The translations under genes were made by a program, and so were the position numbers. Positions 6,520 to 14,917 of a stretch of DNA of 40,762 nucleotides are shown one piece after another (positions within the stretch are counted from its first letter, which is position 1; each line of letters begins with the position of its first letter). Origin of the DNA: Paucimonas sp. (GTDB lineage: Bacteria; Pseudomonadota; Gammaproteobacteria; Pseudomonadales; Pseudomonadaceae); NCBI GenBank assembly GCA_031253995.1, contig JAIRVG010000099.1, positions 1 to 40,762 on the forward strand, in the 5' to 3' direction. Under the pieces are notes generated by a model. The model saw nothing but the letters and a program-made list of their open reading frames with translations, did not search any database and was not told the DNA's origin.

Positions 6520-7575
6520 ATGCCCAAACCGCGTCTCTACCTGTTCGTCGGCCTTGCCCTGCTGCTGGTGCTCGGGCTGGGCAGCTACCTGTCGCGCGAC
6601 AACAGCCCTCCGCCCAACCCGGCCCTCAAGCACGCCTACGGCAAGGCCCTGGCCCAGGCTCACAATGGCCTGCCCGGCGCCGCGCGGGTGCTGTACCAGC
6701 AACTGGCTCGCGACGACCTGTCGGCGATCCGCCGCGCCAGCTTGTATGCCGAATTGCCCAACTACCCTTCCCCGCTGGCCCTGAAACTGGCCAGCAAGGA
6801 CCTGCAACACGACGAGCCACTGGTGCGCCGCACCGCCCTCGGCGCCATCGCCGCCATGGTCCCCGCCAGCCAGCGCAGCCTGCTGCTGGGGCCGATGCTG
6901 GACGACGAGGAAGACAGCGTGCGCTTCGCCGCGGTCGATGCCCTGGTGGGCCTGACCCCGGACGAGATCGGCCTGTATTTCGCCCCGCTGCAAAGCGTTC
7001 TCGACCAGTACCAACTGGCCCTCCAGGCCCGCGGCGACACGGTGGCCGACCAGGTCCATCTGGCCCAGCTCTATATGCAGGAACGGGATTTCCCGTCCGC
7101 CACCCGCGCCGTCGACCAGGCGCTGGCGCTGGAGCCGGAAAACCTCGACGCCCTCGCCGCCCAGGTGCGCCTGCTCGACAGCCAGGGCCAGACCGACCGC
7201 TCCCGCGAAGTATTGGCCCAGGCCCTGCAACGACATCCCGACTCGGCCTTCCTGCAGTTCGAACTGGGCCAGTGGCTGCTGCGCCACAAGCAGGAGGAAT
7301 ACGCCCTGCTGGCCTTCTCCCGGGCGGTGGAGCTGGAGCCGGACAACAGCGACTACCGCTATACCCTGGCCCTCAACCTGCACAGCCTCGACCAGCTGGA
7401 CGTGGCGCAGAAGCAGCTGGAAACCCTGCTCTCGCGCCAGCCGGCGAACCGCAAGGCGCGGGTGCTGCTGATCGAGTACTGGAAGGAGAGCGGGCAGTTG
7501 CAGAACGTGCAGATCCTGCTCGCCCAGCTGGAACAGCAGAACCCCGACGATCCGCTGGTCCAGCAAGGCCTCTGA
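6520..7575 (+). CDS. Membrane-anchored TPR/HEAT-repeat protein
   Basis: The 351-residue protein has one N-terminal membrane anchor (about 6-22, LYLFVGLALLLVLGLGSYL) and a periplasmic or cytoplasmic solenoid. Residues about 35-155 resemble HEAT-like pairs (HDEPLVRRTALGAIAAM, EDSVRFAAVDALVGL). Residues about 165-345 contain TPRs with the expected spacing (HLAQLYMQERDFPSATRAVD, then ALEPENLDALAAQVRLLDSQ, QFELGQWLLRHKQEEYALLA). It is a protein-protein interaction scaffold; no enzymatic motif is seen. It is followed 119 bp later by the histidine kinase gene in the same direction and may be co-transcribed. A partner cannot be named from sequence. Confidence 0.75.
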   Translation: MPKPRLYLFVGLALLLVLGLGSYLSRDNSPPPNPALKHAYGKALAQAHNGLPGAARVLYQQLARDDLSAIRRASLYAELPNYPSPLALKLASKDLQHDEPLVRRTALGAIAAMVPASQRSLLLGPMLDDEEDSVRFAAVDALVGLTPDEIGLYFAPLQSVLDQYQLALQARGDTVADQVHLAQLYMQERDFPSATRAVDQALALEPENLDALAAQVRLLDSQGQTDRSREVLAQALQRHPDSAFLQFELGQWLLRHKQEEYALLAFSRAVELEPDNSDYRYTLALNLHSLDQLDVAQKQLETLLSRQPANRKARVLLIEYWKESGQLQNVQILLAQLEQQNPDDPLVQQGL

Positions 7576-7694
7576 CGCCCCCGCCCACCACGTAAAACCC
7601 GGTTGAACCCCGCCGCCAATGGCGCGGTCCAGAGAGAGTGCACCCCCGATCGGCCCATTTGCCGCGGGCACCGCACTGTCAAAGGAGATCGACC

Positions 7695-9326
7695 GTGAAC
7701 CACTCGTCAGCCAACAGCGAACGCGCGCTGATCCTGGCACCCCCGCCGATCAGTGGCGCGGCCCTGAGCCTGCTGGACCAGGCCGGGGTCAGTGCCTTCG
7801 CCACCCACGACCTGGCGGAACTGGCCGACGCGCTGGACCATGGCGCGGGCCTGGCGATCATCGCCCATACCTGCCTGGGCGGCTTCGAGGATTCGCTGTT
7901 GAAGAGCTACCTGGGCAGCCAGCCCCTGTGGTCGGACCTGCCGGTGGTGATCCTCGGCGATGGCGAGCACTCCATCAGCAGCAGCCCGGACCTGTGCCTG
8001 GCCCTGGGCAACCTGTTCATCCTGCCCTGCCCCTTTCCCGAGCAGGACCTGCTCGACCTCACCCACTCTTCGCTGCGCGCCCGCCGCCGCCAGTACTACA
8101 GCTGCCAGCAGGGCCTGGAGCTGGCCAGCCTGCAACAGCAGACCGAGGAGCGGGTACGCCATCTGCGCGAAGACGAGCAACGCCTGCGCCAGGACGAAAA
8201 GATGGAAGCCGTCGGCCAGCTCGCCGGCGGCGTCGCCCACGACTTCAACAACCTGCTGACCGGCATCGGTGGCAGCCTCGAACTGATCCGCCAGCGAGTC
8301 GGCCAGCAACGCTACGAGGACATCCCGCGCCTGCTGGACATGGGGCTCAACGCCGTGCAGCGCGCCGCCAGCATCACCCACCGGCTGCTGGCGTTCTCCA
8401 GCCGCCAGTCGCTGGACGACCGTCCGGTGCAACTGGCCGCCCTGCTGGAGCGCAAGCGCCTCGGTGACCTGCTCGGCGCCGGTATCCGCCTGCAACTGCG
8501 CATCGATGAGCAACTGTGGCCGGCCAAGGCCGATGCGCGACAGTTGCAGGAAGCCCTCGACAACCTGCTGGTGAACGCCCGCGACGCCTTGCCCGAGGGC
8601 GGCGAGGTGCGCGTCGAGGTGAGCAACCGGCACCTGCCGCGGCCCCTGCCCGAGGCCCATCCCCTGAGCGGTACCGACTTCGTGCGGATCAGCGTCAGCG
8701 ACAACGGCGACGGCATGCCACAGAACATCGTCGACCGCGCCTTCGATCCGTTCTTCACCACCAAGCCCATCGGCCAGGGCACCGGCCTGGGCCTGTCGAT
8801 GGTGTACGGCTTCAGTCGCCAGTCCCATGGCCATGTCAGCCTGCACAGCCGGGTAGGCCAGGGCACCGAGGTGGAACTGCTGCTGCCCCGCCACCATCCG
8901 GAGGACCCGCGCAGCCCGGTGGCCTCCGGCAGCCCGACCCGCGATGCCCATGCCAGCCGCATCCTTGTCGTCGAGTCCAATGCCACGGTGCGCCAACTGG
9001 TCCGCGACAACCTCGCAGAACAGGGCTACCAGTGCCAGGACGTCGCCGATGCCACTGCGGCGCTGGCCTTGCTGCGCACCGAGCGACCCTACGACCTGCT
9101 GATCTGCAACGTCGGCCTGCCGGGCATGAGCGGCCGCCAGTTGGCGGACATCGCGCGCAAGCTGCGCAGCGGCCTGCGGGTGCTGTTCATCACCGGCTAT
9201 GCCGAACAGGCGTCGGCGCAACTCGGTCGTCTCGATCCGGACATGCAGGTATTGAACAAGCCGTTCAGCTTCGAGCAGTTGAAGGCGCACGTGGCGCGCA
9301 TGCTGGCTGGCGAGGGTCCGGCATGA
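7695..9326 (+). CDS. Hybrid histidine kinase with a degenerate C-terminal receiver
   Basis: 543 residues from GTG, with AGGAG (7683-7687) seven bases upstream; this start excludes a poor N-terminal extension. Domains: an atypical N-terminal receiver-like region (about 8-130); a coiled linker (140-170); HisKA with GGVAHDFNNLL (phosphorylatable His182); an HATPase with DNLLVNARDALPEGG, DNGDGMP, DPFFTTK and GTGLGLSMVYG; a C-terminal receiver (about 420-540). In the receiver the phosphoacceptor position reads ICNVGLPG, so Asp is replaced by Asn472 (AAC at 9108), and the acidic pair reads VVESN. It should not accept phosphate normally. The stop overlaps the next start (ATGA), coupling the kinase to the ybhP-clsB-ybhN genes. 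No transmembrane segment is seen, so it is probably cytosolic. Confidence 0.88.
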   Translation: MNHSSANSERALILAPPPISGAALSLLDQAGVSAFATHDLAELADALDHGAGLAIIAHTCLGGFEDSLLKSYLGSQPLWSDLPVVILGDGEHSISSSPDLCLALGNLFILPCPFPEQDLLDLTHSSLRARRRQYYSCQQGLELASLQQQTEERVRHLREDEQRLRQDEKMEAVGQLAGGVAHDFNNLLTGIGGSLELIRQRVGQQRYEDIPRLLDMGLNAVQRAASITHRLLAFSSRQSLDDRPVQLAALLERKRLGDLLGAGIRLQLRIDEQLWPAKADARQLQEALDNLLVNARDALPEGGEVRVEVSNRHLPRPLPEAHPLSGTDFVRISVSDNGDGMPQNIVDRAFDPFFTTKPIGQGTGLGLSMVYGFSRQSHGHVSLHSRVGQGTEVELLLPRHHPEDPRSPVASGSPTRDAHASRILVVESNATVRQLVRDNLAEQGYQCQDVADATAALALLRTERPYDLLICNVGLPGMSGRQLADIARKLRSGLRVLFITGYAEQASAQLGRLDPDMQVLNKPFSFEQLKAHVARMLAGEGPA

Positions 9327-10093
9327 GCCAGATCGAACTGAGTGAAGTGGCGGCGGTGACCTCGCTGCGGGTGCTGACGGTCAACGTGCACAAGGGCTTC
9401 AGCCCGTTGAACCGGCGCTATGTACTGCCGGAGCTGCGCGAGGCGGTGCGCAGCCATCACGCCGACCTGGTGTTTCTCCAGGAGGTGCTAGGCAGCCACA
9501 GCCGCCACGCCGAGCGCTATCCCGGCTGGTCGCCGCTGCCGCAGTACGAGTTTCTCGCCGACAGCCTGTGGCCGGTGTTCGCCTACGGGCGCAACGCGGT
9601 GTACCCGGAGGGCGAGCACGGCAACGCGCTGCTGTCGAAATTCCCTATCCTTGAGCACCGCAACCTCGATGTCAGCGTGCAGGGCAGCGAGCAACGCGGC
9701 CTGCTGCATGCGGTGCTGGCCCTGCCCGGCGAACGCCAGGTGCATACGGTGTGCGTGCACCTGGGCCTGGACGAACGCCAGCGCCGGCAGCAACTGAACC
9801 TGCTCTGCGAACTGCTCGACAGCCTGCCCGAGGACGCGCCGGTGGTGATCGCCGGCGACTTCAACGACTGGCGCCAGCGCGCCGACGCGCTGCTGGCCAG
9901 CCGCGGGCTGTTCGAGGTGTTCAGCCAGGCCCACGGCGCCCCGGCCCGCAGCTTTCCGGCGCGCTGGCCACTGCTGCGCCTGGACCGCATCTACCTGCGC
10001 AACGCCCGGGCCAACGAGCCGCGGGTGATGGCGCGCAAACCCTGGTCGCATCTGTCCGACCACCTGCCACTCTGTGTCGAGGTCCTGTTATGA
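9323..10093 (+). CDS. ybhP: YbhP-like endonuclease/exonuclease/phosphatase family protein
   Basis: A 256-residue member of the DNase I-like metal-dependent phosphoesterase superfamily. The catalytic signature is complete: TVNVHKG, LVFLQEV (metal-binding Glu), HGNALLSKFPI, CVHLGL, VIAGDFNDW, LRLDRIYLR and HLSDHLPLC (catalytic His). In Enterobacteria the homologue ybhP sits beside clsB and ybhN exactly as here; its substrate is not firmly known and a phospholipid- or phosphodiester-related role is inferred from the neighbourhood. The start overlaps the kinase stop (ATGA at 9323-9326) and the stop overlaps the clsB start, indicating tight translational coupling. Confidence 0.88.
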   Translation: MSQIELSEVAAVTSLRVLTVNVHKGFSPLNRRYVLPELREAVRSHHADLVFLQEVLGSHSRHAERYPGWSPLPQYEFLADSLWPVFAYGRNAVYPEGEHGNALLSKFPILEHRNLDVSVQGSEQRGLLHAVLALPGERQVHTVCVHLGLDERQRRQQLNLLCELLDSLPEDAPVVIAGDFNDWRQRADALLASRGLFEVFSQAHGAPARSFPARWPLLRLDRIYLRNARANEPRVMARKPWSHLSDHLPLCVEVLL

Positions 10094-11304
10094 ACACCGA
10101 ATGGCGCGCGGAAAACGAAGTGCAACTGCTGATCAACGGCGAGGGTTACTACCCGCCGGTGTTCGAGGCCATCCGCCAGGCCCGGGAAGAAGTACTGCTG
10201 GAAACCTTCATCATCTACGAGGACAAGGTCGGCCTGGAACTGCAGCAGGTGCTGATCAACGCGGCCCGCCGCGGCGTGCGCGTGCAGGTGCTGGTGGACG
10301 GCTACGGCACCGCCGAACTGAGCCGCGAGTACCTGCAGGCGCTGTTCGATGCCGGCGTGCAGTTGCAGGCCTTCGACCCCAGCCCGATGCGCCTGGGCGT
10401 GCGCACCAACCTGTTCCGGCGCCTGCACCGCAAGATCCTGGTGATCGACGGCACCCTGGGCTTCATCGGCGGGATCAACTACAGCGCCGACCACCTCGGC
10501 GACTTCGGCCCGCTGGCCAAGCAGGACTATGCCGTGCAGGTACGCGGGCCGATCGTCGACGACCTGCGCCGGGCCACCCTGACGCTGCTCGACAGCCATG
10601 CCCGCCTGGGCCAGCGCAGCCGCGCCTGGTGGCGCCGCGCTCCGGTGCTGGACGCCGACAGCGAGCAGGCGACCATGCGCCTGTTCATCCGCGACAACAG
10701 CGACCATCCCACCGATATCGAGCAGCAGTACCTGCGGGCCATCGTCAGCGCCCACGAGCGCATCATCATCGCCAACGCCTATTTCTTCCCCGGCTACCGG
10801 CTGCTGCGCGCCCTGCGCAATGCCGCGCGGCGCGGGGTCGAGGTGACGCTGATCCTGCAGGGCATGCCGGACATGCCCTGGGTGCGCCTGTGCTCGCGAC
10901 TGCTCTACAACTACCTGCTGCGCGACGGCGTGCAGATCCACGAGTATTGCGAACGGCCCTTGCACGGCAAGGTGGCGCTGGTGGACCGCAGGTGGAGCAC
11001 CGTGGGGTCGAGCAACCTCGATCCGCTGAGCCTGTCGCTGAACCTGGAGGCCAACCTGGTGATCCGCGACGAGGCCTTCAACCAGCGCCTGTTCGAGCAC
11101 CTGGACGAACTGCGCCACAAGCGTTGCAAGCGCGTCACCCTGCAACGGGTGCTGCGCGGCTACTGGTGGCGGGCGCCGCTGATCTTCCTGACCTTCCACT
11201 TCACCCGTTATTTCCCCCGCCTGTTCGGCACCCTGCCGGCCCACAAGCCGCGCCTGAAACCCTTGTACCGCGCCGAGGAAGTGGTGCAGGAGCGCCTGTC
11301 ATGA
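10090..11304 (+). CDS. clsB: Cardiolipin synthase B (phospholipase D family)
   Basis: The 404-residue protein carries two HKD motifs of the phospholipase D superfamily: LHRKILVID-GTLGFIGG (His113, Lys115, Asp120) and LHGKVALVD-RRWSTVGSSN (His292, Lys294, Asp299). ClsB-type enzymes lack the N-terminal membrane hairpin of ClsA, as here, and condense phosphatidyl donors into cardiolipin at the inner membrane. The hydrophobic, basic C-terminal tail (PLIFLTFHFTRYF) could be a membrane contact. It overlaps ybhP upstream and ybhN downstream by four bases each. Confidence 0.92.
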   Translation: MNTEWRAENEVQLLINGEGYYPPVFEAIRQAREEVLLETFIIYEDKVGLELQQVLINAARRGVRVQVLVDGYGTAELSREYLQALFDAGVQLQAFDPSPMRLGVRTNLFRRLHRKILVIDGTLGFIGGINYSADHLGDFGPLAKQDYAVQVRGPIVDDLRRATLTLLDSHARLGQRSRAWWRRAPVLDADSEQATMRLFIRDNSDHPTDIEQQYLRAIVSAHERIIIANAYFFPGYRLLRALRNAARRGVEVTLILQGMPDMPWVRLCSRLLYNYLLRDGVQIHEYCERPLHGKVALVDRRWSTVGSSNLDPLSLSLNLEANLVIRDEAFNQRLFEHLDELRHKRCKRVTLQRVLRGYWWRAPLIFLTFHFTRYFPRLFGTLPAHKPRLKPLYRAEEVVQERLS

Positions 11305-12269
11305 AGCATGCCTTCTGGAAACGCGCGCGACAGGCGCTGACCCTGCTGTTCTTCATCCTGGTCCCGGTGCTGCTGTTCATGCTCCTGCGCAACCAGGACT
11401 GGGGCGAGGTCTGGCAGGCGCTGACCTCCTACCGGCCAGGAGTGTTGCTGACGGCGCTGCTGTTCGTCGCCTGCAGCTTCACCCTGTTCAGCAGCTACGA
11501 CCTGCTCGGCCGCCGCTATACCGGGCACACGCTGCCGGCGCGGCGGGTATTGCCGCTGGCGTTCGTCTGCTATGCGTTCAATCTCAACCTCAGCGCCTGG
11601 GTCGGCGGCGTCGCCCTGCGCTTCCGGCTGTATTCGCGGCTGGGGCTGGAGACCGCGACCATCACGCGGATCCTCGGGCTGGGGCTGGTGACCAACTGGC
11701 TGGGCTACCTGCTGGTGGCCGGCAGCCTGTTTGCCATGGGCTTTCCCAGGTTGCCGGCGGGGCTGGAAATCGGTACCACGGGACTGCGCCTGATCGGCAT
11801 CGTCATGCTGGCGGTGGCCCTCGCCTACCTGCTGGCGTGCCGTTTTTCCCGGCGTCGCGAATGGCAGCTCCGCGGCCAGACCATCACCCTGCCCGGCTGG
11901 CGTCTCGCCGTGCTGCAAGGCCTGATGGGCGCCGGCAACTGGTGCCTGATGGGCCTGGTGGTGTTCACCCTGCTGCCGGACAAGGTGGGCTATCCGACCA
12001 TCCTGGCGATCCTGCTGGTGAGCAGCATCGCCGGGGTCATCACCCACATCCCGGCGGGGCTCGGGGTGCTGGAAAGCGTGTTCATCACCCTGCTGCAAGG
12101 GCAATACAGCCAGGGCACGCTGCTGGCGGCGTTGATCGGCTACCGCGCGGTGTATTTCCTCTTGCCCCTGCTGCTGGCCTGCGTGGTCTACCTGCTGCTG
12201 GAACGCCTGGCCGCCCGTCAGCGAGGCCGCTCAGCCAGCTCGGTGGTCGAAGGCCGCACCGGTGGCTGA
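11301..12269 (+). CDS. ybhN: YbhN-like membrane protein (lysylphosphatidylglycerol synthase TM-domain family)
   Basis: The 322-residue protein is almost wholly hydrophobic with about eight membrane spans, for example LTLLFFILVPVLLFMLL (14-30), GVLLTALLFVACSFTLF and the last span near 287-305. The conserved family motifs NLNLSAWVGGVALRFRLY and HIPAGLGVLESVF are present. This is the UPF0104/AglD-MprF transmembrane family, thought to handle or flip lipids; the exact substrate is not known. It follows clsB with an ATGA overlap. Its last 52 bp are shared, antisense, with the 3' end of the convergent kinase gene. Confidence 0.88.
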   Translation: MKHAFWKRARQALTLLFFILVPVLLFMLLRNQDWGEVWQALTSYRPGVLLTALLFVACSFTLFSSYDLLGRRYTGHTLPARRVLPLAFVCYAFNLNLSAWVGGVALRFRLYSRLGLETATITRILGLGLVTNWLGYLLVAGSLFAMGFPRLPAGLEIGTTGLRLIGIVMLAVALAYLLACRFSRRREWQLRGQTITLPGWRLAVLQGLMGAGNWCLMGLVVFTLLPDKVGYPTILAILLVSSIAGVITHIPAGLGVLESVFITLLQGQYSQGTLLAALIGYRAVYFLLPLLLACVVYLLLERLAARQRGRSASSVVEGRTGG

Positions 12270-14287
12270 AGCATCGAAGTGACCTTGTGCACCAGCACTT
12301 CGAGACGGAACGGCTTGGTGATCAGTTCCAGGCCGGCATCCAGGACACCGCTGGCGCTGATGGATTCCTCGGTGAAGCCGGTGATGAACAGGATGCGCTG
12401 CTGCGGGGAGCGGCTGCGCAGGGCCTTGGCCACCTCGATACCGCTGACGCCGCCCGGCAGGCCGATGTCGGACACCACCAGGTCGATGGGGCCTGCACTG
12501 TCATACAGGGCCAGGCCGCTGTGCGCATCCACCGCTTCCAATACCTCCAGGCCCAGGTCCTGCAGGGCCTCACGCATCAGCATGCGCAACACCGGCTCGT
12601 CGTCGATCAGCAGCACCCGTTCGTTGCGCAGTTGCACGGGCACCTCGACAAGGGGCTCCGGTGGCTGCGGCTGAGGTAGCGGCGGGCCGGAGAAACGCGG
12701 CAGCAGCACCTCGACACAGGTGCCCCGCCCCTCCTCGGACACCAGGCGAATGCTGCCGCCAGACTGGCGCACGAAGCCATAGACCATGGACAGGCCCAGG
12801 CCGCTGCCCTTGTGGGACGCCTTGGTGGTGAAGAACGGGTCGAAGGCACGCTCGACCACCGCCCGCGACATGCCCTCGCCATTGTCTTCCACCCGCAGGC
12901 AACAGTAATCACCGGGCGGCAGGTCGACGCCGGGCAATTCGCTGTAGTGACGCTCGTTGCAGGTGCTGATCTTCAGCCGCCCGCGACGGTTCATGGCGTC
13001 GCGGGCATTGGCGCAAAGGCCGATCAGGGCGCTTTCCATCTGGCTGACATCGACTTCGACCAGCCAGGGCTGCGGGTCGACCTGCATTTGCAGGTCGATG
13101 TCCGGGCCGATGGCCTGGTGGATCAGGGGCTCGATGCTGCGCAGCAGTTCGTTGAGGTCGGCCGGACGTGGCGACAACGGCTGCCGACGGGCGAAGGCCA
13201 GCATGCGCTGGGTCAGGTCGGCGGCGCGTCCGGTGGCCTGGCGCGCGGCGTGCAGGTATTTGTCGAGTTGCTCGGTGCGCCCCTGCTCCAGGCGGCGTTC
13301 GAGCATTTCCAGGCTGGCCCCGATCTCCGCGAGCAGGTTGTTGAAATCGTGGGCGATACCGCCGGTCAGCTGGCCCACGGCATCCATCTTGTGGCCGTGG
13401 CGCAACAGTTCCTCGGCCTGGCGCAGGGCTTCCCTGCGCTCATGGTCCTGGGTGATGTCATGGCCCAGCAGGGTGACGAAATCGGTGCCGGGCATGGCGC
13501 TCAGGGTAAAGCGCCGGTAATGCCCGTCGGCATGACGCAGGCGGCCCTCGCCGGTCGCCTGCTCGCCGCCGAGGATGAGCCGGACCTCGGCGCCGTCGTC
13601 CGGGTGCAGCACCATCAGCAGCGACTGGCCGTGGAGGGCGTCGTCCCAGCCGAGCAATTGCCGAGCGGCCGGGTTGAAGGTGCGCAGCCTGAGATCTTCC
13701 TGGACCACCACCATCAGGTCGCTGGACTGCTCCCACAGGTGATGATGGTCGGCGGTGCGTTCCTGCACCTGGCGCTCGAAGGAACGGGCCAGCTCGCGCC
13801 ACTGCCGCTCGGACTCGACGCTGCTGGTGGTTTCCAGCACGGTCGCGAGGAAACCGGCGACCTTGCCGCCTTCGTCGCGCACCGGACTGAAGGAGAAGGT
13901 GAAATACACCTGTTCGAGCACGCCGTTGCGGCTGGTCACCAGGGGGAAGTTTTCGAGGAATACCGCCTCGCCTTCCATGACCCGGAACACCAGTGCCCCC
14001 AGCTCACCCCAGACGTCGCTCCACACCTCGTGGAACGGCCGCCCCAGGGGCGCCGGCTTGGTGCCGAGGATCGGTACGAAGGCATCGTTGTGCAGCATCA
14101 GCATGTCGCTGCCCCAGACCAGGCAGCCAGGGAACGGCGAGGCCAGCATCAGGTCCACGGCGATGCGCAGGGAACTGGGCCAGCGATGCAACGGGCCGAA
14201 CGAGGTCCGGTCCCAGTCATGCTGGCGGACCGCTTCGCTCATTCCACCTTGCTGGACCGGCCGGGGGGCAACATGAATGATGTGCAT
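12218..14287 (-). CDS. PAS-containing hybrid histidine kinase/response regulator
   Basis: 689 residues: a PAS/GAF-like N-terminus (about 20-155, including NDAFVPILG and EQVYFTFSFSPVRDEGG), a second PAS (about 185-280, FNPAARQLLGW), HisKA with GGIAHDFNNLL (His313), HATPase (ARDAMNRRG, DNGEGMS, DPFFTTK, GSGLGLSMVYG) and an intact C-terminal receiver (VLLIDDEPVLRML, VVSDIGLPGG with Asp607, ITKPF). No transmembrane segment is visible. It resembles the kinase at 7695, but its receiver is complete. The chosen start has AAGGAA eight bases upstream; ATG at 14242 is a weaker alternative. It converges on ybhN and overlaps it by 52 bp. Confidence 0.88.
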   Translation of the reverse strand: MHIIHVAPRPVQQGGMSEAVRQHDWDRTSFGPLHRWPSSLRIAVDLMLASPFPGCLVWGSDMLMLHNDAFVPILGTKPAPLGRPFHEVWSDVWGELGALVFRVMEGEAVFLENFPLVTSRNGVLEQVYFTFSFSPVRDEGGKVAGFLATVLETTSSVESERQWRELARSFERQVQERTADHHHLWEQSSDLMVVVQEDLRLRTFNPAARQLLGWDDALHGQSLLMVLHPDDGAEVRLILGGEQATGEGRLRHADGHYRRFTLSAMPGTDFVTLLGHDITQDHERREALRQAEELLRHGHKMDAVGQLTGGIAHDFNNLLAEIGASLEMLERRLEQGRTEQLDKYLHAARQATGRAADLTQRMLAFARRQPLSPRPADLNELLRSIEPLIHQAIGPDIDLQMQVDPQPWLVEVDVSQMESALIGLCANARDAMNRRGRLKISTCNERHYSELPGVDLPPGDYCCLRVEDNGEGMSRAVVERAFDPFFTTKASHKGSGLGLSMVYGFVRQSGGSIRLVSEEGRGTCVEVLLPRFSGPPLPQPQPPEPLVEVPVQLRNERVLLIDDEPVLRMLMREALQDLGLEVLEAVDAHSGLALYDSAGPIDLVVSDIGLPGGVSGIEVAKALRSRSPQQRILFITGFTEESISASGVLDAGLELITKPFRLEVLVHKVTSMLQPPVRPSTTELAERPR

Positions 14288-14308
14288 CGCGCGCTTCCTT
14301 GACTGCTC

Positions 14309-14776
14309 TCAGCAGTCGGACTCCTGTCCTATGTCTTCGTTCCAGAGTGCGGGTCGCTCGCGGATAAAACGGCTCATCAACTCAATGCACTGCGCATCCT
14401 GCAACACCGTGACGCGCACGCCGCGCTCACGCAACAGGGCTTCCTCGCCCATGAACGTCTGGTTTTCCCCCACCACCACCTCGCCGATCCCGTACAGCAG
14501 GATCGCCCCGCTGCACATGGCGCAGGGCGACAGCGTGGTGTACAGCGTGGCCTCGGCATAGACCCGCGCGTCCTGGCGACCGGCGCGCTCGAAGGCGTCC
14601 ATTTCGCCGTGCAGGACCACGCTGCCCTGCTGCACCCGGCGGTTGTGGCCACGACCGATGATGCGCCCGGCATGGACGATCACCGATCCGATGGGAATCC
14701 CACCTTCCTCCAGGCCCAGGCGGGCTTCGTCGATGGCGGCCTGCATGAACTGCGACTGCTGCGTTGCATCGACCAT
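14309..14776 (-). CDS. Cytosine deaminase of the yeast Fcy1 type
   Basis: A 155-residue zinc deaminase. Zinc and proton-shuttle residues are visible: LHGEMD (His56, Glu58) and TLSPCAMCSGAI (Cys85, Cys88). It resembles the yeast cytosine deaminase Fcy1 along its length, not generic bacterial guanine or tRNA deaminases: GGIPIGSVIV, GRGHNRR.Q.GS, LYTTLSPC, LYGIGEVVVGEN and the C-terminal RERPALWNEDIG. It would convert cytosine to uracil and ammonia in pyrimidine salvage; bacteria mostly use the unrelated CodA. The start at 14776 has AAGGAG seven bases upstream; the nine residues before it are not homologous. It diverges from the DJ-1-like gene across 141 bp, which must contain both promoters. 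Confidence 0.88.
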   Translation of the reverse strand: MVDATQQSQFMQAAIDEARLGLEEGGIPIGSVIVHAGRIIGRGHNRRVQQGSVVLHGEMDAFERAGRQDARVYAEATLYTTLSPCAMCSGAILLYGIGEVVVGENQTFMGEEALLRERGVRVTVLQDAQCIELMSRFIRERPALWNEDIGQESDC

Positions 14777-14917
14777 GTCGTACTCCTTGAAGACGTGAAT
14801 CATTCCAGAACGCTAGCACATAGCCATAAGGCGTGCGAGGTGTGCGCGGTTTTCACGGGGGTCTATGCTGTACAGGTCCAAAATACCCGTGCCCCCCTCC
14901 CCCAGAGGATCACCGCA

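Noticed and set aside
7707..9290. 527-codon open frame antisense to the first hybrid kinase
   Set aside because: The sense strand encodes full HisKA and HATPase motifs; the antisense frame has none.
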